A program made the translations under genes and the position numbers. The notes below the pieces were generated by a model. The model ran no database searches. It was not told where the DNA came from and was given only the letters and a program-made list of their open reading frames with translations. Shown piece by piece: positions 17,593 through 24,642 of a stretch of DNA of 64,000 nt. Location of the stretch: contig NZ_CP108006.1 of the NCBI RefSeq assembly GCF_036127095.1, positions 7,431,501 through 7,495,500 on the forward strand, read 5' to 3'. Every line of letters begins with the position of its first letter. Positions within the stretch are counted from its first letter, which is position 1. This DNA comes from Streptomyces sp. NBC_00335 (GTDB lineage: Bacteria; Actinomycetota; Actinomycetes; Streptomycetales; Streptomycetaceae).

Positions 17593-17626
17593 AGGGGCCG
17601 CTCCGGAGCGATCCGAAGCGGCCCCT
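17593..17626. terminator. hairpin between polysaccharide operon and ctaA
   Basis: A 10-bp perfect inverted repeat (AGGGGCCGCT / AGCGGCCCCT) with a 14-base interior that can pair further (CCGGA/TCCG). It lies between convergent genes and probably terminates both. Confidence 0.7.
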
Positions 17627-17662
17627 CGGCCGTTCCCGGGACAGGGAACGGGACCCTGCTGA

Positions 17663-18712
17663 TCAGGCGTGGGCCGCTGCGCCCCGCGCACGCGGCAGCG
17701 GTGTGCCGACCAGCGGACCCGAACGGCCGGAACCGGCCCTCTTGACCGTGAAGTGCACCTGGAGAACTCCGGTCCAAACGAGCGCCGCGCCCAGCAGGTG
17801 GAGCATCACGAGGAGCGAGGGCAGGGCCGTCACCGACTGGACCAGTCCCACGAGCCCCTGGCCCAGGAGTACGGCCAGGAAGACGGCCGTCTTGCGGCGC
17901 GCGGCGCCGAAGCCGTCCTCGGGCAGTGCGCGGAGCAGGGCTACGGCCAGGACCAGGACCGCCCCGGCCAGCATGCCGTGGACGATGGTCACGGCCGTCC
18001 AGTCGAAGGGCATCCGCGCCACGTCGGAAGAGTCGCCCGCGTGCGGACCGGAGCCGGTGGCGAGCGTGCCCACCACGACCAGCAGGGCCGTCACCGCGAC
18101 CAAGGCCGCCGACAGCGACCGGATCCGCGCGGCGGAACGCGGCGCGAGGGGGACCGGCACGCCGGTCGGACCCTGGTCATCGCCGCCCCGCGCGCCGAGC
18201 CCGGCACCGCCGGCGGCATCGGCATCGGCATCGGCATCGGCGTACGCCGCATGCCAGGTGTACACCGCGGCGGTGAGCAGCAGCGTGGCGGCGAGGAAGT
18301 GTGCGGCAACGATGTACGGGCTCAGCCGCATCCATACGGTCACTCCACCGACGACCGCGTTGAGCACGACGATCCAGAACTGCGCCCAGCCTCCGCGCAG
18401 CACCGCGGGCATCGGCTTCTCCTGGAGCCGTGCGGTGATGATGACCCAGCCCACCACCGCGCACAGCGCCCCGGTCAGGAGCCGGTTCCCGAATTCGATG
18501 GCGCCGTGCACCCCCATCTCCGCGGTGGGGGCCAGCGTCTCTCCCGTACACATGGGCCAGTCCGTGCAGCCGAGACCGGAGCCGGTGACGCGGACGATCC
18601 CGCCGGTCACGATGATCGCGATGCTCGCCACGACCGAACCCAGTGCGGCGACTCTGACGCTTCTCGCTCCGAGCGAGTACCTGCCGGCAAGCCATGAGAA
18701 GGGAGTGCGCAC
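17663..18712 (-). CDS. ctaA: heme A synthase (COX15/CtaA family)
   Basis: A 349-aa membrane protein that oxidises the C8 methyl of heme O to make heme A for cytochrome aa3 oxidase. About eight transmembrane segments are visible. Family motifs: VTGGIVRVTGSGLGCTDWPMCTG with the paired cysteines near the first outer loop, HGAIEFGNRLLTG with a heme-ligand His, VAAHFLAATLLL, VTIVHGMLAG and LVMLHLLGAALVW. The start is GTG at 18712 with GAGGAAGG upstream. Length is slightly above the usual actinobacterial form because the loop after the fourth segment carries an Asp-Ala repeat encoded by a hexamer repeat. It converges on the polysaccharide operon and is divergent from a phosphatase gene. Confidence 0.93.
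   Translation of the reverse strand: MRTPFSWLAGRYSLGARSVRVAALGSVVASIAIIVTGGIVRVTGSGLGCTDWPMCTGETLAPTAEMGVHGAIEFGNRLLTGALCAVVGWVIITARLQEKPMPAVLRGGWAQFWIVVLNAVVGGVTVWMRLSPYIVAAHFLAATLLLTAAVYTWHAAYADADADADAAGGAGLGARGGDDQGPTGVPVPLAPRSAARIRSLSAALVAVTALLVVVGTLATGSGPHAGDSSDVARMPFDWTAVTIVHGMLAGAVLVLAVALLRALPEDGFGAARRKTAVFLAVLLGQGLVGLVQSVTALPSLLVMLHLLGAALVWTGVLQVHFTVKRAGSGRSGPLVGTPLPRARGAAAHA
18215..18238. repeat. hexamer tandem repeat GGCATC x4 inside ctaA
   Basis: Four perfect copies of GGCATC encode an (Asp-Ala) run in a predicted soluble loop of CtaA. The length is divisible by three, so copy-number changes keep the frame. Confidence 0.85.
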
Positions 18713-18861
18713 GATCAGCCTTCCTCGAAGTCGCCGGGACGCGGCGCGGTGCGGGACCTCAGGGTACGCCGCGGGTCCGCCCGGTCCGGAGGGGCGTGCT
18801 TCCTGCCCTGCCGCTGCCCGTCGGAGCGCTTTATCCTGATTTCACCTATATTCTGGGAAAC

Positions 18862-19953
18862 GTGATCGAGTCTGGACGGCCCCGGCTCCTCAGGCGCCCC
18901 GGCCAGGGATGGCTTGTGCGGCTGTCACCGGTCATCCTGACCGTCGTCATCGCCAGCTTCGCTTACACGACCCCGCCGGAAATGGCCTTCAGCCGTCTCC
19001 TGCCCGCTGCGCCGGCCCTCGCCGCCGCCATGTGGCCGGTGCTCCCCACCGTCCTGCTCGGGACGGTCTGCCTCCTCCTGATGATCGGCCTCAGCCTCGT
19101 CTTCCCCGACCTGGGGACGTGGTGGACGGCCTCCGGGATCATCGCGGTGACCGTGGCCGCCGCGTACGGAAGCCACGTCCGGCTCCAGCGGGAGCGCACG
19201 CTCCTCCAGGTGCGGCTCGTCGCCGACGCGGCGCAGCAGGTGGTGCTGAGCCCCATGCCGCACCGCATCGGCGGCATCGAGATCGAGTCGCTGTATCTGG
19301 CGGCCGCGGCGGAGGCCCGTATCGGCGGGGACTTCTACGAAGGCGTCGACACGCCCTACGGGGTCCGGCTCCTCATCGGTGACGTGCGGGGCAAGGGCCT
19401 TCCGGCGGTGGGGGCGGCCGCGGCGATCGTCAACGCCTTCCGGGAGGCGGCCTTCGGAGAGCGCTCCCTGATGAGCGTCGCACGCAGGCTGGACGCCAGC
19501 AGCACGCGGTACAACGCCGCCTTTCCCCCCGAGGGGCCGATGGAGCGCTTCGCCACCGCGCTCCTCGTCGAGATCCCGCACGAGGGCGGACGCATCGACA
19601 TCCTCAACTGCGGGCACCCACCGCCGCTGATCCTGAACCGAGGGAAACTCCGTGTCCTGGACCCGGGCGACCCGTCCCCGCTCCTCAGCCTCGCGGAGCT
19701 GATCGGCGATCGGTACAGCGTCGACACCTTCGACTTCGCCCTCGGCGACGTACTGCTCCTGTACACCGACGGGATCGCCGAAGCCCGCGCCCGCGACGGC
19801 GAGTTCTTCCCGCTGACGACCTGGATGCGCCGGCAGCCGGCGGCCCCGCCCCGCGATCTGCTCACGGCTCTGCACCGTGATCTGCTCCGCTACAGCAGAG
19901 GGCGCCTCGACGACGACATCGCCGCCCTCGCCGTACGCCTGTGCGCGCCCTGA
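18862..19953 (+). CDS. membrane SpoIIE-type PP2C protein phosphatase
   Basis: A 363-aa protein with two to three N-terminal hydrophobic segments (about residues 14-95) and a SpoIIE/PP2C domain at about 130-360. Metal-binding and signature motifs are IGGDFYEG, GDVRGKGLPAV, NCGHPPPLIL, LLLYTDGIAEAR and the terminal DDDIAALAV. Such enzymes dephosphorylate serine residues on anti-anti-sigma factors in partner-switch systems; no kinase or antagonist is encoded nearby, so the target is unknown. The GTG at 18862 (MIESGRPRL) is chosen because the extra upstream frame would overlap ctaA. It is divergent from ctaA and its stop lies 23 bases from a convergent gene. Confidence 0.88.
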   Translation: MIESGRPRLLRRPGQGWLVRLSPVILTVVIASFAYTTPPEMAFSRLLPAAPALAAAMWPVLPTVLLGTVCLLLMIGLSLVFPDLGTWWTASGIIAVTVAAAYGSHVRLQRERTLLQVRLVADAAQQVVLSPMPHRIGGIEIESLYLAAAAEARIGGDFYEGVDTPYGVRLLIGDVRGKGLPAVGAAAAIVNAFREAAFGERSLMSVARRLDASSTRYNAAFPPEGPMERFATALLVEIPHEGGRIDILNCGHPPPLILNRGKLRVLDPGDPSPLLSLAELIGDRYSVDTFDFALGDVLLLYTDGIAEARARDGEFFPLTTWMRRQPAAPPRDLLTALHRDLLRYSRGRLDDDIAALAVRLCAP

Positions 19954-19976
19954 GGGCAGGCGCTGCCCCGGGGCGG

Positions 19977-20609
19977 TCAGCCGGCAGGCTGCCCCGCGCC
20001 TTGACCCGTACCGCCCGTACCGCCCGTCCAGCCCGGATCGCGTCCGCTCAGCCCGACCGCCCGGTCCAGCAGCGGTGCGTCGTCCGGTACGGGGACCACG
20101 GGGCCGAAGATGTCCCCGCCGTCGCCCTCTTCCCCCGCCGATTCCAGGAGGAACGCGTACGAGGTGTCCAGCGCGGCCCGATCGGGTGCGTACTCCTGGC
20201 CGGTGGCCCGGGCCAGGTCCCAGCCGTGGATCACCAGTTCGTCGACGGCCACCACACCCGCGATCTCGGCCGGCAGGTCCACGCCGCCCGCGCGGGTCAT
20301 GCCGGTCCAGGCGGCCGGATCCCGCCAGGCCTCGGCCAGTTCGCCGAGGACCCGGGGCAGTTCCTCGCGCCAGCCGGCGGGGAGGGAGGGCACGGCCGTG
20401 TCGGGGGCCGTGTCCGTGGTGGAGCCCAGGTCCTTGCGGGCGGCGTCACGGAAGGCGGTGGCGAGGCCGGCGAGGTGGCCCAGCAGGTTGCCGACCGCGT
20501 ACTCGGGGCAGGGCGTCGGGTCGGTGAGCCGGGCGTCCGGGACGCCCGCCGCGAGACGGGCCACGATCCGGGCTTGCGGTCCGAGGTCGAGAAGTGTCCT
20601 ACCGGTCAT
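19977..20609 (-). CDS. TIGR03086-type metal-binding / mycothiol-dependent-like protein
   Basis: A 210-aa DinB-like four-helix protein. Motifs typical of the TIGR03086 and mycothiol-dependent maleylpyruvate isomerase N-terminal families are DPTPCPEYAVGNLLGHLAGL, with a His in the first helix, and ELVIHGWDLARATGQ with a metal-type His near residue 127. The exact reaction of this subfamily is not known. The ATG at 20609 (MTGRTLLDL) is favoured over upstream ATGs because GAAGGAG sits about seven bases before it. Stand-alone gene, convergent with the phosphatase gene at 18862. Confidence 0.85.
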   Translation of the reverse strand: MTGRTLLDLGPQARIVARLAAGVPDARLTDPTPCPEYAVGNLLGHLAGLATAFRDAARKDLGSTTDTAPDTAVPSLPAGWREELPRVLGELAEAWRDPAAWTGMTRAGGVDLPAEIAGVVAVDELVIHGWDLARATGQEYAPDRAALDTSYAFLLESAGEEGDGGDIFGPVVPVPDDAPLLDRAVGLSGRDPGWTGGTGGTGQGAGQPAG

Positions 20610-20708
20610 CTGCCGCTCCTTCGGGGCCATGGGTCTGGAGGGTAGACCGGCGGCGGTGCCCGAACTCATCGCGACGCGAGCGGAAATCTCCCCCGGAGGG
20701 ACGACTCG

Positions 20709-20738
20709 GCTCGGGAGGGGAACGAACCCCTCCCGAGC
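20709..20738. terminator. perfect 12-bp hairpin downstream of the RTX/delta-60 gene
   Basis: GCTCGGGAGGGG, six-base AACGAA loop and CCCCTCCCGAGC, starting 50 bases after the stop at 20789 on the minus strand. No T tract. Confidence 0.75.
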
Positions 20739-20788
20739 ATCATGTGAGCCGGGGGGCGCCCAGGGGCCCTAGGTGCGCAGCGACACGC

Positions 20789-22867
20789 TCAGGGGCAGCT
20801 GATGCGGGTGTCGCCCGGGTCGGTGGTGCAGGTGTCGGAGCCCATGCCGCCGTCGGCGGTGTCGTTGGCGCCGACGCCGTCGGTGGTGGTCAGGCGGTCG
20901 TTGCCGTAGTAGCCCGTGAGGGTGTCGTTGCCCGGGCCTCCACTCAGCGTGTCGTCGCCGAAGCCCCCGTCGATGTTGTCGTTGCCGGGCCCGCCGTGGA
21001 CGGTGTCGTTGCCGTAGCTCGCGCGGACGGTGTCGTTGCCGCTGAGGGCGCAGATGATGTCGTTGAAGTAGCCGCCGTTCAGGGTGTCCGTACCGCTGGT
21101 GCCGATGATCGTGCAGCCGCGGGAGTTGTTCACCGAGGTCGAGGCGCCGGCGCTGTTGTTGGCCGGGTTCGGGTCCTGGGGCGTGGCGGTGGCGGAGGCG
21201 GTGTTCGTCAGGGTGCCGGTGGCACGCGGTTCGGCCGTCACCGTGACCGTGGCGCTCGCGCCCGGTGCGAGGCTGCCGAGGACGCAGTTCGCGCTGGTCG
21301 CCGTGGTCGTGCAGGTGCCCTGGGAGGGGACGGCCGACAGGAGAGTGCCGCCGGCTCCCGAGAGGGTGTCGGTGAGCGTCACGCCCGTCGCGGTCGCGGT
21401 GGACGTCGAGGCGTTGGTGACCCGGACCGTGTACGAGGCCTGGTCACCGATGCTCACGGTCGTCGTGCCGGTCTTCGTCACCGACAGGTCGGCGGCCGGC
21501 GGGGGCGGGGTGCTGCCGCCGCCTTCGTAGCGGGCGATGCCGAAGGCGCCCAGCCCGGCCAGGCCCGCGGCCACGATCTTCCCGTCGGGCTGTACGAGCA
21601 GCCCCCGGATCTCCTCCCCGCCCAGCATGCCGGTGTACACCCGGCCGTCACCGCCGCCGAAGCCGGTGTCCAGGGTGCCGTTCGGCAGGTAGCGGGCGAG
21701 GGCGAAGTCGGAGGCCTCCTGGCTGTCCGGGTCGTCGGCCGTGCCGCCGACGAGGATCTTCCCGTCCTGCTGGAGCGTCATGTCGTACGCCACCGCCGTG
21801 CTGAGGGGCCAGACGGTGGTGACCCGGCCGCCGGTGCCGAAGGCGGGGTCGGGACTGCCGTCCGCGGTGAACCGGGCCAGTGCGAAGCCGGTGTTGGTCG
21901 TCCCGGCGGCGACGACCGCACCGTCGGACCGGACCGCCACGGCCCGGCCGAAGTCCGTACCGCCGAAGTCGGCGGTGGCCATGCCGTCGCCGCTGAAGGA
22001 GGTGTCGAGGCTGCCGTTGGACAGGTAGCGGGCCACTCCGAAGTCGAAGGCCGTGCTGCCCACGGAGCCCACCGCGACGAACCTGCCGTCCGGCTGGAGC
22101 GCCAAGCCGGTGGCCTGGCCGCCCGCGTCACCGGGGAAGGCAGGAGCGAAGCCCGCCACCACCGTGCCGTCCCCGCCGAAGGAAGGGTCGGGACTGCCGT
22201 CCGCGTTCAGGCGGGCGAGCGCGAAGCCCGCCCCGCCGCTGAGGCCCACCGCGAGGATCTTTCCGTCCGGCTGGACGACCAGGTCGGCGGCCCCCGAGGC
22301 ATTCCCGAACGATTCGACGCGCACGAGGCCGGCGGTGCCGAAGTTCTGGTCGGGGGAGCCGTCGGTGTTGTAGCGGGCGAGGGAGAAGAAGCAGCAGCCG
22401 CCGCCCTCGTCCGCGACCTCCGTCCGGCCGGCGACCACGATCTTCCCGTCGGAGGGCTGTACCGCCACCGCCTCGGCCTGGTCGTCACCCCCGAAATCGC
22501 TGGTCACCCGGCCGTCACCGCCACCGAAGCCGGTATCGACGCTGCCGTTGGCGTTGTACCGGATCAGCGCCATGTCGAACGGGACGCCCGGCCCCGTGAC
22601 GCGGCCGGCCACGACCAGCTTGCCGTCGCCCTGCCGGGCGACGTCCAGACCCTCGGCGTAGTCCCACGGGCCGCCGTCGTCGGGGAAGTACGTCTGGACC
22701 CTGCCGGAGTCGGCGAAGGAGGGGTCCAGGTCCCCAGGGGCCGCCAGCGCCGTACCGGGTAGTGCGAGGAGCAGCGTCAGGGCGGCTGCCGCCACCGTGG
22801 CCGCCCTTCCACCGGCGCGGGCGGGGCGGCGGCGCCCCTCGGGTGGCATGGGGTGTGCGTGGGTCAT
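20789..22867 (-). CDS. secreted delta-60-repeat / DUF11 / RTX-like calcium-binding protein
   Basis: A 692-aa exported protein. The signal peptide (about 1-43) ends in a hydrophobic run and ALA-AP. Seven delta-60 repeats follow (about 44-435), each with the ARYxxDGSxDxxFGxxG pattern, as in ALARLNADGSPDPSFGGDG, which should form a beta-propeller. A DUF11 domain (about 455-575) starts ADLSVTKTGTTTVSIGDQASYTV. The C-terminus (about 585-680) contains RTX-like nonapeptides (GGPGNDNIDGGFGDDTLSGG) that bind calcium, ending in a Cys-containing cap. RTX repeats in a Gram-positive secreted protein suggest folding driven by extracellular calcium. Function unknown; adhesion or surface display are possibilities. 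Monocistronic with its own terminator. Confidence 0.85.
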   Translation of the reverse strand: MTHAHPMPPEGRRRPARAGGRAATVAAAALTLLLALPGTALAAPGDLDPSFADSGRVQTYFPDDGGPWDYAEGLDVARQGDGKLVVAGRVTGPGVPFDMALIRYNANGSVDTGFGGGDGRVTSDFGGDDQAEAVAVQPSDGKIVVAGRTEVADEGGGCCFFSLARYNTDGSPDQNFGTAGLVRVESFGNASGAADLVVQPDGKILAVGLSGGAGFALARLNADGSPDPSFGGDGTVVAGFAPAFPGDAGGQATGLALQPDGRFVAVGSVGSTAFDFGVARYLSNGSLDTSFSGDGMATADFGGTDFGRAVAVRSDGAVVAAGTTNTGFALARFTADGSPDPAFGTGGRVTTVWPLSTAVAYDMTLQQDGKILVGGTADDPDSQEASDFALARYLPNGTLDTGFGGGDGRVYTGMLGGEEIRGLLVQPDGKIVAAGLAGLGAFGIARYEGGGSTPPPPAADLSVTKTGTTTVSIGDQASYTVRVTNASTSTATATGVTLTDTLSGAGGTLLSAVPSQGTCTTTATSANCVLGSLAPGASATVTVTAEPRATGTLTNTASATATPQDPNPANNSAGASTSVNNSRGCTIIGTSGTDTLNGGYFNDIICALSGNDTVRASYGNDTVHGGPGNDNIDGGFGDDTLSGGPGNDTLTGYYGNDRLTTTDGVGANDTADGGMGSDTCTTDPGDTRISCP

Positions 22868-22989
22868 GGGCGTACGGACCTCCGAGTCGCGCCGGGCAGT
22901 GAGCAGGCAGCAGCTTCGTGCCGGACGCGCGCCCGACGGCCGAGGCGGGGGCCGGGCTAAGCCGCCTGAGGGAGGGGATCCACTCCCGT

Positions 22990-23025
22990 GGGCGAACTGG
23001 GCGAACTGGGAGAACCGGGCGAACC
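22990..23025. repeat. four tandem 9-bp units (GGGCGAACT-like)
   Basis: Two identical GGGCGAACT units are followed by GGGAGAACC and GGGCGAACC. They lie between the delta-60 gene start and the FKBP gene stop. No coding role is seen; the regular G-runs may form structure. Confidence 0.75.
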
Positions 23026-23051
23026 GGGAGGCAGGGGCGGCCGGGGTGAGC

Positions 23052-23071
23052 GGGGAGGGGCCGGCCTCCCC
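23052..23071 (-). terminator. hairpin after the FKBP gene
   Basis: GGGGAGG / CCTCCCC arms with a GGCCGG loop, 17 bases after the stop of the minus-strand FKBP gene. Confidence 0.5.
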
Positions 23072-23087
23072 CGGACTCCGGCCCTCC

Positions 23088-23465
23088 TCAGACCACGGAG
23101 AGCAGGTCCACCACGAAGACGAGCGTCGAACCCGCCGGAATCAGCGGCGAGGGGGACTGGTTGCCGTAGCCGAGGCGCGGGGGAACGATGATCTCGCGCC
23201 GGCCGCCGACCTTCATCCCCCTGATTCCCCGGTCCCAGCCCTTGATGGCCCGTCCGCCACCCACGGCGAACTTGAACGGCTCCCCCCGGTCCCACGAGGC
23301 GTCGAACTCCTTTCCGGACGCGAAGGTGACCCCGACGTAGTGAACCCGGACGACCCTGCCCGGCTTCGCCTCGGGCCCGTCCCCGACGACGAGGTCGCGG
23401 ACGGTCAGCTCCTGGGGAGCATCACCCTCCGGACGTTCGATCTCGGGCTTCGTCAGTTCGCTCAT
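23088..23465 (-). CDS. FKBP-type peptidyl-prolyl cis-trans isomerase
   Basis: A 124-aa single-domain cytosolic FKBP that speeds isomerisation at proline bonds. The PPIase domain covers about residues 30-124, with GRVVRVHYVGVTFASGKEFDASWDRGEPFKF, the WDRGIRGMKVGGRREIIVPPRLGYG signature and the closing LVFVVDLLSV strand. The aromatic pocket residues Y, F, D, W and the final F are present. The ATG at 23465 (MSELTKPEIERPEG) gives the family's usual length; an upstream frame to 23519 lacks a better ribosome-binding site. No signal peptide. Confidence 0.92.
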   Translation of the reverse strand: MSELTKPEIERPEGDAPQELTVRDLVVGDGPEAKPGRVVRVHYVGVTFASGKEFDASWDRGEPFKFAVGGGRAIKGWDRGIRGMKVGGRREIIVPPRLGYGNQSPSPLIPAGSTLVFVVDLLSVV

Positions 23466-23602
23466 CGCAGCCTCATCGCTTCGTCGCCGCAGTCCCTCGT
23501 ACGGACCGGCCGGGCGCATGGTCGGTCCATGCAGCAGACGATCACGCTACTCCGCATCACCGTCCGCGGCGGCACGGCATGGGCCGCGCTCGCCCCGGCC
23601 GG

Positions 23603-24430
23603 CTACGCCTCTTGTTCGGTCTCGACCTGCGCGTGCCAGTCCCGTTTGACGGCGCTCCACGCCTCGTCGCTCTGGCCCTGGCGCCAGTAGCCGGAGAGGG
23701 AAAGGTGTTCGCGCGGGACCTGCCGCTCCTGGCGGAGGTGGCGGCGAAGTTCCTTGACGAAGCCGGCCTCGCCGTGGACGAAGACGTCCGGGGTGCCGTC
23801 GGGGAAGGCGAACGAGGTGACCGCCTCCAGGAGCGCTTCGCCGATCGGGCGCTCGCCCCGGTGGAGCCATACCGGGACGACACCGTCCGGGGTCACGACC
23901 TTCTGTTCCTCCGCCGGGCCGGACACCTCGATGAAGGCGTGCACGGTGGCCCCCCGCGGCATCCGTTCCATGGCCACGGCGATGGCCGGAAGCGCGCTCT
24001 CGTCCCCGGCCAACAGGTGCCAGTCGGCCGTCGGTTCGGGTGCGTAGGAGCCACCGGGGCCGATGAAGTACACCCGCTCGCCCGGCTGGACCCGGGCCGC
24101 CCACGGACCGGCGAGGCCTTCCTCGCCGTGGACGACGAAGTCCACCGACAGCTCCAGCAGCTCCGGATCCCAAGCGCGCACGGTGTAGACCCGGTTGCGC
24201 GGCCACTCCTCGCGCGGGAACGCCGCTCGGATGTGCCCCATGTCCCAGGGCTCCGGGTAGGTGACGCCCTCGGCCGCGAAGAGGAGTTTGATGTAGTGGT
24301 CGGTGAAGCGGTCGGCCGCGAACCCGGCCAGTTCCTCACCGCCCAGGACCACCCGCACCATGTGCGGGGTCAGCTGCTCGGTGCGCACGACGCGTGCGGT
24401 CCCGGTCTTGCGCGCGGGCCGTTCGGCCAC
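23603..24430 (-). CDS. siderophore-interacting flavoprotein (ViuB/SIP family)
   Basis: A 275-aa FAD-dependent ferric-siderophore reductase-like protein. The FAD-binding barrel (about residues 10-125) contains HMVRVVLGGEEL and RVYTVRAWDPELLELSVDFVVHGEEGLAGPW, and the C-terminal NAD(P)H-binding SIP domain (about 130-265) contains WHLLAGDESALPAIAVAMERM and GYWRQGQSDEAW. It probably releases iron from imported siderophores in the cytosol. The GTG start at 24430 is preceded by GGAGGAG. No siderophore transporter or synthase lies next to it in this window. Confidence 0.93.
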   Translation of the reverse strand: MAERPARKTGTARVVRTEQLTPHMVRVVLGGEELAGFAADRFTDHYIKLLFAAEGVTYPEPWDMGHIRAAFPREEWPRNRVYTVRAWDPELLELSVDFVVHGEEGLAGPWAARVQPGERVYFIGPGGSYAPEPTADWHLLAGDESALPAIAVAMERMPRGATVHAFIEVSGPAEEQKVVTPDGVVPVWLHRGERPIGEALLEAVTSFAFPDGTPDVFVHGEAGFVKELRRHLRQERQVPREHLSLSGYWRQGQSDEAWSAVKRDWHAQVETEQEA

Positions 24431-24490
24431 GACGCCTCCTCCACGTGAGAGTTCGGGTGATGAGGGCCTGGGGCCCCGGGAAGGCGCAGC

Positions 24491-24613
24491 CTACTGGGCG
24501 AGGGATTCCGGGGCCGTGACGCCCAGCTCCCGAGCGCGCTCCAGCAGGTCCTGCCGCACCTTCGGTGCCACCGGGATCCCCTGGCGCCGGCCGTCTTTAC
24601 GATCGCTGGTCAC
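24491..24613 (-). CDS. possible 40-aa basic small protein
   Basis: A GTG-started frame of 40 codons (MTSDRKDGRRQGIPVAPKVRQ...) ending LGVTAPESLAQ. It is basic, predicted helical at about residues 18-32, and lies 29 bases downstream of the PAS-GAF-phosphatase stop on the same strand. No strong Shine-Dalgarno is visible and the family is not recognised. The amino-acid composition looks less biased than neighbouring shadow frames, which is the only support. Confidence 0.35.
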   Translation of the reverse strand: MTSDRKDGRRQGIPVAPKVRQDLLERARELGVTAPESLAQ

Positions 24614-24642
24614 GGCAGCCGTCTCGGCCGTCCGGTGGTGTT

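Noticed and set aside
20594..22762. 722-codon plus-strand frame opposite the delta-60/RTX gene
   Set aside because: It is the complement of the repetitive minus-strand gene; composition is Gly/Val/Arg-rich and repeats merely mirror the real gene.
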